A DNA stretch of 64,000 bases from Paramecium tetraurelia (taxonomy: Eukaryota; Ciliophora; Oligohymenophorea; Peniculida; Parameciidae). The position numbers and the translations under genes are program-made. The notes under the pieces were generated by a model. That model saw only the letters and a program-made list of their open reading frames with translations. It did not search any database and was not told the origin of the DNA. Below, in pieces: positions 12,564-25,004 of the stretch (position 1 is the first letter of the stretch; each line of letters begins with the position of its first letter). The stretch spans positions 1 through 64,000 of the forward strand of contig NW_001799322.1 of assembly GCF_000165425.1 (NCBI RefSeq). The letters are read 5' to 3'.

Positions 12564-13074
12564 TATTAAATTAAATTATTGATATCATTTCTAAAGAAAT
12601 TACCCTATATTAATTGTTATAATAGCATTTCCATTAACCACTGTTAACTTAAAGTTATCATATAGAATGATTAAATTATCAATCTAATAGCTCTGAAACC
12701 TTAAATTAAAAATTAAGGGGAATTGTTTACTTTCCACTAGTTTCAGTCATGGTTCTCATGTGTTTCAAAAGAATGCAATTTCGATATTATATTTGAAAGG
12801 TTATATAGACGAAATCCTCTCAGTGGATGTTAATACGCTAAAAGAAAAGATTATGGATTCTAAATAAGAGAGAAAATATTTCATTTAAATTATTTCTAAT
12901 CAAAACAAATTGATAAAACTGTTATAAAGAAATGAATATAGAAATTTTATGATTTACAAATATGTATCAAGTATGAAAACATTATGAATATTGGAATTAC
13001 TTATTATCTTTGAAATCAGATAAAGCAATAATTAATTCGTTTATAATAAAATTTAAAATTCAAAAATTTATAAA
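12564..13074. other. Divergent intergenic region with an ORF-like remnant
   Basis: This 511-bp region lies between the divergent endosulfine-like and B-box genes and must hold both promoters. On plus, positions 12696-12988 form a TGA-free stretch with protein-like composition (contains KGYIDEILSVDVNTLKEKIM). It follows a TGA and has no start codon near its beginning. I could not attach it to an exon by a plausible intron. It may be a gene relic or chance. Confidence 0.3.
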
Positions 13075-14295
13075 ATGTTTTAACCAAAATCAATGAAATT
13101 CACACCTCACAATTCGATTGCAGGAAATGAAAATGTTAACTCTTTAAACAAATCCAAACCTATTAAGAATATGTGTTGTATGAATCACCCTTAAAAAACT
13201 GCTAAATATTGTATGGCAAAGGATCTTTCAGTGTCATTGTGTTCCAAATGTGCTATTAATATGGCAGGCAAAGGTTTTGTCGTTGAAGAAATAAATGGAT
13301 TTGAAGAACGACAAAGGAGGGATGTAATCGATAGGTTTCTGAATCTGGTTAATAGAAACCTTTCTTAATATGATAAAGCATTGTCAGGGTTATTAACTAA
13401 AAAGTAGGACATTACAAAATACTTCGAATAATAGGTAGACAAAGTAATCAGATTTCATTAATTGGTTACCTAGTAACTGTCTGAAGAGAAAGACAAATTA
13501 ATTCAACAATTAACTTAAAATTTTAAATAGACCTCTTTAACGTATGAAGAAACTATAAAGACACTCCAAAATTCAAAGTAGGAAAGCATTGGAATGAAAA
13601 ATGATGTGCAATAGAATTTAGATCGTATTGTCAAACAAATTGCGTAAGAGCCATTTAATGAAATAATGAATTGTTACCATAAGACAGTAGAGAAGTATGT
13701 CTCAGACATTGAAGATCTACAAAGAAAACCTATTGAAGTCATCAAAATAACCTTGAATGAACCATATAAAATAAATGAATTCGTCACTGTAGGTTTACAA
13801 AAAACATCTTTAATAAAGAAAAATTTATCTGAGATTGGATTAAGAACCATAACTAATGAGGATGTGTATGAAAGCATTGCAAAGAGAGACTCTGTTAATT
13901 ATTAAAAAACCTCAAAAACGTTATCATCATTGCCTCGAACCCCCAAAACTGAAAGTTCTCCTTTTAAATCAGTTCCTGTCACTAACATCGATCTATATCA
14001 TACACCTGAGTAACAACAGCTAAAGACATTTAAGTCTTAAACAAGTCTCTAATAAGCAAAGATGCAATTGGCTTAGGTTCAAGAGAATATTGAATAAAAT
14101 TATGAGGAAGGCCATTCTTAGATGATCGAAAGAGATGATGTTGAAAATTCCTATTAAATGATGATTGCAGAGTCAGTTTCCGATAGCGAAGACTTTATTG
14201 ATCAACTGAATTTAATACAATCACTTACTGTTGGCTAAAATGGACACTTAAATTCACTTAAAATGTACAGTTCACCTCAATTCAAGAATCGATGA
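13075..14295 (+). CDS. B-box-type zinc finger protein, 406 aa
   Basis: Single exon from ATG 13075 to TGA 14293-14295. Residues about 33-75 contain a B-box-like Cys/His cluster: CCMNHPQKTAKYC, then LCSKCAINMAGKGF. A coiled-coil region follows (to about residue 220), then a Ser/Thr/Pro-rich disordered C-terminal half. The order B-box then coiled coil resembles TRIM-like proteins without the RING. In ciliates such proteins are abundant and mostly uncharacterised. The B-box is a protein-interaction module; no ligase activity can be claimed because no RING is visible. No intron interrupts the frame, unusual in this window for a gene this long. Start choice: an in-frame Met also occurs six codons later. 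Confidence 0.75.
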
Positions 14296-14469
14296 TTTTA
14301 TATAATAATGATATCATAGTCTATTTTAATATCTTCTTGTTTGTTTGATAGAACTATTAAAGCCTGTAAATTCGAGTTGATTATCCATTCTTATTTTTGA
14401 GTTGAATACTAAATTGGGATTAAAATGAGCTAACATCAATTTATATTCTTGATAATTTAAATAAAATAA

Positions 14470-15024
14470 ATGCTATTAAAAACACGACATAGGTCTTCTT
14501 TGTAGACTACCCATGATTCATTTCTCTCAGAATTAGAAGTTGATAGAATTATTAGCTCTTGCAATTTAACTTTAGCCAAAGTGACTTCAGAACATGATGA
14601 AATCAAAGTTTAAATTTAGGATTATAAAGCATCGATCGACTACTTATAAAAATCAAATATACAATAAGAGAAACAATTAAAAGTTCTGAAATCCAATCTA
14701 GACGACAAAGAATATGTACAAAATATAAAAAATGATGTTCTTAAAAAATTAAATGGGATCGAAGACAATATGGGCAATCTTGAGAAGTATTTGGAAGAAA
14801 TCTAATAAATAACACAAGAAATTGAATCCTCTCCAATTATGTGGAAATGTATTAGATGTGGATTTGCTTAAAAAGAAGGTTAAAATGAAGCTAGTTGCAC
14901 ATACCACCCTGGAAAATTAAAATACTTCTCTTGTAGATTATGTGGTTAAGATGAATATTTTACTTGTTGTAATAGATGTAGAGATTGTCTTTACGGTTGC
15001 ACCAAAGGTTTACATAAACCATGA
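14470..15024 (+). CDS. Coiled-coil protein with C-terminal zinc-binding Cys/His cluster, 184 aa
   Basis: Single exon, ATG 14470 to TGA 15022-15024. The first about 110 residues form a coiled coil. The last 60 carry the pattern WKCIRCGF, CTYHPG, FSCRLCGQ, CCNRCRDC, YGCTKGLH. Those are at least four CxxC-type pairs plus His, enough to bind two or three zinc ions. The spacing is not a classic RING, B-box or FYVE that I can name. It sits 174 bp after the B-box gene on the same strand. Function unknown; a structural zinc domain on a helical stalk is what the sequence shows. Confidence 0.75.
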
Positions 15025-15222
15025 ATTATATCTATACAAATATTAATTGTTTAAACTTTATGTTTTACTAAACTAATTCTAAGTAGATTAATGGTATTTC
15101 ATTCTATTTTAAAGTATACTCTTGTTCGACAGTAGATTAAGTTATTTTAATAAATAAATATTCTTATTAAAAATAAAAATTATATTATTTGTTTACAATT
15201 AAATTTCTAAACTATTTCACAT

Positions 15223-16001
15223 ATGGACTCAAGTGAAGTTATATCTAATCCAATCTGCCCAAATAAACCAAAAATTCCCTATGAGGTAACCAAGACTTTT
15301 TGTCCTCGACAAGAAAACTCAAGTTATTTGAATTGGTAAGAATAAGCAAATGATAAATCCAATTCTGAATTAACTTAACTCTATGGAATGTCTGCTTATT
15401 AAGTACTCACAGGAGAAAATCAATTCGATGGGCATTGCTGCAATAAAATGGCAGAAATAGCACGAAATAACTAGAAGCAACTTTAAGGATAATTAGCTAC
15501 TATGTAATAATTGAATATTTTAATAACTGAACATTAAAAACTCCTAGATCGTTCCTATTAACAATTAAAGGATGAAAAATAAAGGAAGGAGTAATAATTA
15601 GCAAAAAGTTTAGATATCAGTTAAGACTTGTTAAATAAAGATCAAGTAATAAATCAATGGAAAACAAAATATGAAAAGGAAACCATGCAAAATCAATAAA
15701 GAGACCATAAAATTGAGTAAAAATATAGTTAATATTTAGACAATTGAAGCAAAAGATTGCAGAGGCAGAAGAAAGGTAGGAACAATCTGTCGCCATAGTC
15801 GGACTGTAAGATGAAATAAATACTTGGAAGAATAGATATCTTAATCTAAACAAGACATTTGATGAGACAAAGCATAAATTAAATGAACTTTAGACTGAAT
15901 CAGAAAATTTAAAAAGCAAGCAGCCTAATTAAGATGAATCTTCATAATCTACAACTACTACAACGACAACAGTTAAAAGAACAAAAAAATAATAGGAATG
16001 A
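15223..16001 (+). CDS. Coiled-coil protein, 251 aa
   Basis: Start MDSSEVISNPICPNKPKIPY at 15223, one 23-nt intron, stop TGA 15999-16001, 252 codons. The N-terminal 80 residues are non-repetitive with scattered Cys. From about residue 85 on it is coiled coil rich in Gln, Glu and Lys, ending in a Thr-run and a basic tail VKRTKKQQE. No catalytic motif. The intron was placed by frame restoration at EQLKQKIAEA; a shifted acceptor gave the wrong frame. Function unknown. Confidence 0.8.
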
Positions 16002-16058
16002 ATAAAAATACAGAGATTTTATCATCGATATATTATTCAATATTATTTATAAAATATT

Positions 16059-16728
16059 ATGGGTCAAATGGCTGCAAAACAAAATCAAAATCATAATTTG
16101 GCTGTGTAGGAAGAAAATTAAGTACAAGAACCTGATAAAGAAAATATGGAAATAGAATATGCTGATCAAATTAGTGTTGAAAACTAAAAGTATTTTTAAA
16201 ATTAATTCTTACAGATTTCCATTCTGTATTGTTTGGACAAGTATACCCGTTGCAACATGGCTTATTCCTTGTATAGGACATACTGGAATTTGTACATCTG
16301 AAGGAACTATTCATGACTTTGGGGGACCATACTATGTAGCAATCGATAATTTTACTTTTGGAAAACCATTAAAATATGTTAGATTAAATAAAGAATTTGA
16401 AGTCTCAAGATAAACTTGGGATGATGCTATTTTAAAAGCAGATGATGAATTTAAATAATAGACGGTACTTATAGCAAAAAAATTTAGCATAACTTATTTA
16501 CAAATAATTGTCATAGCCATATTGCAAAGGCTCTAATTAATATGAAGTATAAAGGGAAATAATCTTATACTATGTTTCACATATGGCTAATGCTCATTAT
16601 AAGTGGATAATATGTTAGGTATTTATGTGTCTATAAATTAATCAAGTTTTGGAAGATTTGTTATGACATTCTTACCAACTATCATATTTTATGGGATCAT
16701 TTTAATGGTTGTGTTCTTGAGTAAATGA
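16059..16728 (+). CDS. TMEM222: TMEM222 family protein (DUF778), 197 aa
   Basis: After an N-terminal Q/N-rich tail of about 45 residues, the conserved family core begins: FPFCIVWTSIPVATWLIPCI, then GHTGICTSEGTIHDFGGPYY. It continues with FGKPLKYVRL, WDDAILKADDEF and NNCHSHIAKALINM. The HxGI and NNCHSH motifs are hallmarks of TMEM222/RTE1-like proteins. At least three hydrophobic segments are visible, the last just before the stop. Introns of 25, 23 and 28 nt give 198 codons. In animals and plants these are small polytopic membrane proteins of the ER/Golgi; the plant relative RTE1 modulates an ethylene receptor. Biochemical activity is not established. Family identification is very sure. Confidence 0.93.
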
Positions 16729-16791
16729 TTATGATAAGAATATCGAGCATGATTTATTTCCAATATATTTAAAATAATAAACATAAATATT

Positions 16792-17133
16792 ATGAATTAA
16801 TAGGAAATTTTAATTCAGATTCTTGAAGGTTTGTAAACAAAGAACTCAAATATGATCATTTCAAGTCTTGAGTGTGACCAAAATTTGATTGCTGATGTAA
16901 TAAAAGAATTGCCTATTTCAAAATGCGAAGCCTTATTCTCATTTTTATTGAAAAAAATTAATAATCACAAATTATAAATTAATTGTATGAAGTGGATTGC
17001 AAGTTTATGTGACACAAGACCATAATTATTTTTAAATAATCCAAAATTTTAAGATTTGATTTCAAAGATAAAAGTTTCAGATTAAGACTCTTATGAACTG
17101 ATTGGAAAGCTTGAAATGATTGTTTAATAATGA
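16792..17133 (+). CDS. Small stand-alone Utp12-type domain protein, 113 aa
   Basis: Single exon, ATG 16792 to TGA 17131-17133. The whole protein resembles the helical Utp12 domain found at the C-terminus of WD-repeat subunits of the small-subunit processome (UTPA and UTPB). The line VIKELPISKCEALFSFLLKK followed by LQINCMKWIASLC has the expected spacing. Here no WD repeats precede it. Either it is a subunit reduced to this dimerising domain or the resemblance is structural only. It lies 63 bp after TMEM222 and 37 bp before the next gene, all plus strand. Domain call moderate. Confidence 0.5.
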
Positions 17134-18493
17134 ATTCTATTTTAATTTTTTTCATTAATATTTTTATCAAATGGCTGATAATGATGATTATGAAATCTAA
17201 TATTACAAATATTTAGAGAAAATAGGAATGACTCCTCCCAATCCAAGAGTCAGAGAAACCCCTTTGAAATAAAGCGGCAGTGGAATTTCGTAAAGATTAT
17301 TATTCTAGAACTCTTCATTAAAAAAAGAACTGAATTATTAAAGAATTAATTCAATTATAGTACTGAATAACTAATTAGAAATTAATTTAGCCAATAAATA
17401 GTCCTAACCTAAACTACTAAATATCACTTCAAATTCAGAAGGTAAAAGTCCTATTTTTGACATACAAACCAGCCTAATCCAATCCAATGAATAAAAAAAT
17501 GAAAAAGGATTGTCTTAAATTGATGAATTTGCGGATGAGTATTAGTAAGAAGCATCTAACAAAACTAATTGTTATGAGTCAAAATAAGAATAAAACAACG
17601 ACAACATCAACCTAGACTTTTCGTCCCTTCAATTAAAACCATTGACCGCCAATAAATTACATGAAGAAGCTTAGTAGAGAGCTGAGTAATAAAATTAGCT
17701 ACTTCAAGAATCTAAAGACTTCGAAATTCAAACATCATTATAAAATAATTTAGAGTTGAATGAACAGCAAATTTTATAAGATGAATAATCTTGTTAGCAG
17801 GAATAAGGCGCTAACTAAAGCAATCAAGAGCCATCAAAATAAGATAGCCCAATTATTATAAATACTGAGTAAAATCAAGATGTAGAATCCTAAAATATAC
17901 AGCTTCAGTCACAAATGATAAGTTAAAATGAACAAATTGAAAAAATAAATTCCTCTGATTTAGAGGTAGATAAAATATAAATTTTGGAACCTCAACCTTA
18001 AGTAGAAAAGTAGCAAAATATTGAAATACAACCCTTAGAAGTTATTATGTAAGAATAAATTGAGTAAGAAAATCATTATTAGCCCTAAACTTCAACCTCA
18101 TAAAATAATATTATTATTAGTTAATAAGAGCCAACTGAAATTCAATTAGAAAAAGAAAATGATGAAATAGATAGACCTTAAATTTAAGTTTCTGATAATA
18201 ATATCATAATCAATGAAGCTATGGAAATTGAGAAAATATAAATACCCCATTTGGAGGAATAAATTGTGATTGTAGAAAAAAATAATTTAGAGTTTAATCC
18301 TCCTGAGAATAAATAGAATACTGATCAAGAAAATTGTAATAACAATATTAACTAATAACAAGTGGTTGAATAAAAACTTATTGAAAAGAAAAAGAAAAAA
18401 TAGAAGAAAAGTAGAATCATTAATAAAAAAAAGAAAAAGGAAAAGAAAAATAAAGTAGAAAAAAATGAACAAACTTAAAATAACGAAAAAGTA

Positions 18494-18541
18494 TAATCCT
18501 AGGAAATAAAACAGTGTTAATCCTAGGAGATAAAACAGTGC
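18494..18541 (+). repeat. Two tandem 24-bp units inside the Q-rich gene
   Basis: Units 18494-18517 and 18518-18541 differ at two positions and encode QSQEIKQC twice in frame. The near identity suggests recent duplication. Confidence 0.8.
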
Positions 18542-18834
18542 GAAGAAAAATAAATTTCTCAGATTGAAGAAAAACTGAATAATGAACCATTAAAAGTAGA
18601 ATAGGAATAAAAGAATCCTATTTGCAATCTATTATAATCATTAATTCAAGGATTTTATGGGGAAAACATAAAAATAAATTGGCATAAATATACCTTCTTA
18701 AGAAGGAAAATTTAAAAGTAATTAAAATTTATATTATCGTTAGAAAAAGATCTATATTGCTAAAGTCTAAGTTGTTAATTTGAAGTTTCAAAATTTGAAT
18801 ATATATAGTTATAGTTTGTTCATAATATTAACTA

Positions 18835-20430
<1,596 letters not shown>

Positions 20431-20551
20431 TCGAAAATAATTAAAATAAATAATAACCCATTTATATCAATATTTTCAAAAAGTATGCTATAAACAAATA
20501 AAACCATTCATGATGTATTATTTTCTAGATACTTTATAAAACATAATTATT

Positions 20552-22103
20552 TCAAATGTATTTCTTCACCCAAATATTAATTTATTATTTATTCCACTAT
20601 TCTGCAATTTATTTTATTTGACGCAATGTCTCACTGGATAATTTGTGTATCAACTCTAAGTAAAAAGAATTAATTGATTATAGAAACGGATTCAACTCTT
20701 TTTCATTCTAATTTCTCTAACTCAACTCATCTAGAATTCCTATTTTTAAGAGATAGATTATTTAGCATAGAACCTAATATGGCGAGTTTAAATAAGTGAA
20801 TTAATTAGTTGTTTAAACTACTAAATAATCTAAAAGCTAAAATATTATTGTGACTATAGAATACTTATTTTGGCAACACCTCCAAATTATCATCTCTCCA
20901 TTAATGTACAAGACATAAAGATAAAGAAGAAAAATATAATTAATCATATTTCTAACTGTATTAGTTCATCTCATTTGAATGTTAGAAATGCAACTCATCA
21001 ATTTATTTGTAATTGTAATAGCAATACAATTTAATCTTAAGAGATGGCACTTAAGTTTTTAATCTAGTTTATACTGATTAACTGTTGTGTGATAGTATTA
21101 TGATGTTGTTTTCCTTTTGAATTCTAAATTCAGTTTCTAATTCTTTTAAAAGTTTTTAAAACTTAATCTCATGCTAATCAGAAATTTCTAAAATGATATC
21201 CAATTCCGGTTTAGTAATTCTAATTGATTTGGATATAAATGATCCAGTAATTTAGAAGTTGAACCCACTTAATTGCTATATAAACATCAAGAAAATAAAA
21301 GAGGATTCATTATTTAATTGAAGTAATTTTGCTAATTAAAAACTAAGAGTGTTATTTTCATTTATTTAATTTTTATCTTAGTTAACGTTTAATTATTCAG
21401 AAATCATCTATGCAGGTTCGGGAATTTCAATTTTATGTTAAATCACTTATATTTATGTCTGCTAATTATTCTATACATTATTGATAGTTCTCATTGGAGT
21501 ATTTTAATAGATGTTATCATTATACTCTATTTTCACCTTTTTGTGAGAATCTTGATAAATTTAACCAGATTATATACCAAAATAATTCTATATTTAAGAA
21601 TTAACATTATCACAGTGTTACAAATTACGATATTTTTGAAAAATAGCCTAGATCAGATTATAAGCACTAGTTTTTCTAGCATTAGTCTCTATAAAACTAA
21701 AGCCTTCACTCCTGAGATTATCAAATTCTAAATGACATTGCTTATAACCATCCGATTATTCAATAGTTTCTTCTAAATCCTTCTAAATTTGATGCTCTGA
21801 TTTGATCCTTTATATTACGGTCAGAAGAATTTGATATTGATCATCTTTGGGGACAATGAAATTATTTTTTTCAGCAAATTCCCAATCCTTTTTCATTAAT
21901 TCATCATATCCAATATCAGCACATTATTATCTTGCAATTTTTGTATTTTTACCAAACCCATTTGAAATCAATAATGAATTCACAAATAACTTGCATGAAA
22001 ATTCTGAATTTGTACCTTATTCAGGTGAGGTGACAAAAAACTTATAGGTGTAATTTTTTAACTTATCAAATGTTTCCTTAATTTTCGAAAGCTTCTTTTA
22101 CAT
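20552..22103 (-). CDS. Putative dsRNA-binding domain plus nucleotidyltransferase-like protein, 505 aa
   Basis: Start ATG 22103. Residues about 10-75 look like a dsRNA-binding fold: FSCKLFVNSLLISNGFGKNT followed by KIARQQCADIGYDELMKK, i.e. a beta strand, a G-x-G loop and a basic helix. The middle is Gln/Asn-rich. The C-terminal half has GSFISKSIRITKPELDIILE, which fits the GS...DxD-like strand-turn of a nucleotidyltransferase fold with one acidic residue uncertain. HQWRDDNLEVLP follows, as in the helical part of OAS, DZF and TRF4-type proteins. One 34-nt intron near the 3' end; 506 codons. Catalytic aspartates are not convincing, so a pseudoenzyme of the NF45/NF90 kind is possible. Both domain calls are tentative. 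Confidence 0.5.
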
Positions 22104-22298
22104 TTCTAAATATTTAGTTAAATTAAATATTTTATAAAATAGTATTACAAAATTTCGCTAACATATAATGTGTAATTTTGCTATTTCATTAATAATATTA
22201 CACTTTTATATATAAATAATATATAATTCCATAGAATAACCAGATTGATCATATATTTTTTGCTTATTTATCCCACACATATCACTAATATTTAAATA

Positions 22299-22613
22299 AT
22301 GGTTTCAGAGAAGTCTAAACTCAAAAACTAAGTTATCGATTATGTATAATTAATTGAGAATGAATAATATTAAAGATCTTCCATAAATGTAAGCAAATAG
22401 GCTCATCAAATTATACGTGCTTAATTCAAAATTATCTTGTTAGGGACAGGAATGTGCATTGATAAAAAAAATGTAATTTAGATTGAGCAAGCAAAATACG
22501 AAAATAAATATATAAATAGTCATTAAATAGTTAATGTAGAATAGCTTTATTACTGTAAATGCTTGTGTAGTAATGTTTTAACTGCAATTGGGCAATCCTT
22601 TTTATTAAAATGA
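22299..22613 (+). CDS. Small protein, 104 aa, possibly Alba-like
   Basis: Single exon MVSEKSKLKNQVIDYVQLIE from 22299, stop TGA 22611-22613. The centre INVSKQAHQIIRAQFKIILL then GTGMCIDKKNVIQIEQA resembles the Alba core in the order helix, strand, Gly turn, helix. Alba proteins bind RNA or DNA and include the Rpp20/Rpp25 subunits of RNase P/MRP. The resemblance is weak and the C-terminus (Cys-rich, CKCLC) does not fit. It overlaps a convergent minus-strand frame by 94 bp, so one of the two models is probably wrong near its end. Confidence 0.4.
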
Positions 22614-22750
22614 ATATAAAGAACATCCTCTTTAAAAGTCACCTTTTTACATATCTCATTCAAACATTCAATAGAAGTGAAATCAGTTACTTATGAATTT
22701 TTATCACCTGATGATCTTTTAAGTTAGTTGAATTTCAATTTTTTGGACAT
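22520..22750 (-). CDS. Small hypothetical protein, 76 aa
   Basis: Frame MSKKLKFNQLKRSSGDKNSQ from ATG 22750 to TGA 22520, no intron. Composition is protein-like (KKVTFKEDVLYIHFNKKDC), but no family is recognised. Its last 94 bp are antisense to the 22299-22613 gene. It could be a real small gene, an exon of a longer gene, or chance. Confidence 0.35.
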
Positions 22751-22873
22751 TATTAGTAACACTTAATAATATAATTTTATGATTGCATTTTCTATAAGAT
22801 ACCATATTCATATATTATAAAATATTATATCATTAAATTGTATATATATTTAGATATTGTTCTTAAATCAACT

Positions 22874-24702
22874 TCACTTTAAAATATTCAATCCAATTAT
22901 AATAGCAGATATCAAAATAAATAATCCATAAAGAACGATTATCTTTACTCCGTCCTAAGATTTCAAAGTAAATCCTTTAGCTAATGCAAGCAAGAGTAAA
23001 ATAAACACTATGACACAAAGAACTGCAATTGAAATACAGAAGGCTCTTTGAAAATCATTATAATCCATTTCATATTCAATGTCCAAATCAATTATAATTC
23101 TCAAAACCCAAGGTAATCCTGTGCATAGGGATATTTTGCATATTGCAGTTTAAAAGAATGCCTGAGTGAATTCTAATTTTGTTTCAATTTTTGCAACTTC
23201 TAAATTATAATTCGCAAATTATATTTAAGTAAAAAAGCCCAAAAAAATCATTCCTATTAATTATAAAGGGATTCCTGTAGCCAATGCTAGTTCGAATGCC
23301 CACCAATCAATTAAATAATAGCATCCACAAAGCAAAACTAAGTTCAAGAAAAAGCATAGCACCAATTTTTTGGGTACAACATTTTCGTTATAGCTTGGCA
23401 ATAAGTACAATATCAGATGAATGGGGAAGAAAATTATAAATAACACCTTATCTAAAGATTCTTTAGGCATTTCAAGTTTTGATTATTCTTAATTCATTTG
23501 GTCATCAGGATTTTAATTTTAGGAGTGCTATTAATCTTAATTATTTGGTTGGTGTACAGATTCCATTGGATTAGAATCTATTAAAGGATTGTCATCTTGA
23601 TCATATATCTTAGTTAATCATTTCTTTATTTTATTGCACTTTGAGGTTATTCATCATTTAGTTATTATCTTTACTTCTATTTTGGTTTGTTAAGGTTTTA
23701 GTAAAATTCTGATCGCTTTTGAATTTCAGATTTGATTGAATTTCTGATTGAAAATATAATAGCATATACAATTGATCCAAACCTTTATCTAATTCTCTTC
23801 TCTTAAGGATTTTGTTATCCATATTTGATTACCAAGATAGCTTCAAAAGTGTTTATCTTTTTTTGTAAACTTTAATCTTTGAGATCAACCATCCCTGCAT
23901 CTCTCAGCTGTGTTACTGAATATCTTCGTCTTTTGTATTCTAAATGCTAATCTGAATTGAATTCATTATCTTCATTATTGAGGGTCAGCCATTCCATTAT
24001 TTTTTCTTTTATTTCATAATTCCCTGCTAAAACAATCAAATCTAATATGTAATAAACAAGTAGAACCAAGGCTGTTCCTATCTTAGCCCACTCGTAATAA
24101 AGACACAGCAACATCACAAGCAATCCAACTATATAAATAACACAATCTCTTAATGTCGTCCATGTGTCCAAGACTCCATGATGCGAATTAGGAAATTTAA
24201 TTAGAATTAAACCAAAAATGAATAATATACTAAAGGCATCTGATCCAATAATTACTGATACCCCCAAATCAGACTTACTGCTAAATGTTGAATAAAAACA
24301 TAAAATCAAATATTGCATTGAGTTTAGTAAACTATATAGTATAGGTCTATATGTTTCTTCATATTCTTTATCCTATAATTTTAACTATTTTCATATTTAC
24401 TTACATCTAACAAACTCATAAAGTCTTCAAACAAATTTGACAAATACTTCTTATAAATGTAATATACAAAAGCAAACATATATAACAACCCTTTAATCAT
24501 AATATAGCTTACCGATTATAAATCCGATTACATGTCCAGCGTTATGATCTTCAACTGTAGGGACTAATTCTCTGTAGGTCATGAAGAAAAAATTAAAATT
24601 TTTTTAATATAAATCAAAAAGAATTTGAACGGGCCAATTACAAATCATATCATATTTGAGTTAATCGACTATAATGGTGTTAGCCATAAGTTTGCTCAAC
24701 AT
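22874..24702 (-). CDS. K+-dependent Na+/Ca2+ exchanger-like membrane protein lacking ion-binding motifs, 574 aa
   Basis: Polytopic membrane protein with NCKX (SLC24) layout: two hydrophobic clusters separated by a Q/N-rich cytosolic loop. The stretch KSDLGVSVIIGSDAFSILFI matches the first alpha repeat after its active-site helix, and DTWTTLRDCVIYIVGLLVML matches the next helix. In the second half WWAFELALATGIPLQLIGMI matches the start of alpha repeat 2. However, the signature GSSAPE is replaced by a segment reading LLNSMQYL, and the second repeat's GTSxPD and GSNxxD motifs are not present. Ca2+/K+ transport by the usual mechanism is therefore doubtful. Introns 22, 20, 31 and 31 nt; 575 codons from ATG 24702. 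ATG 24582 is an alternative start. Confidence 0.7.
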
Positions 24703-25004
24703 TTAATTACAAAATTAGAAAAAAGGTTACAAAGTGGAAATATGAAACTGATATTATGATTAACAATTAGATAATATAATTCATTACCCTATTGGCAACT
24801 AGAATTACTATAAGAAAAGATAAGGATTAAGTTAAAAACTAGAATAATTCTTCTATTATTGAAAATACTAAATTTAATATTTTGTTCTTCCACTTAAGAA
24901 AATGGTATAGAAAATACAAAATTTAATATTATAAAAATCTTTCAAGGATTTATCACATCTATTATTGTATTATAATGTTATTAAATTGTTTTTATAAAAT
25001 AAAT
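24703..25004. other. Intergenic, nothing recognised
   Basis: 302 bp of very A+T-rich sequence between two same-strand genes; I see no frame, repeat or structural RNA in it. Confidence 0.5.
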
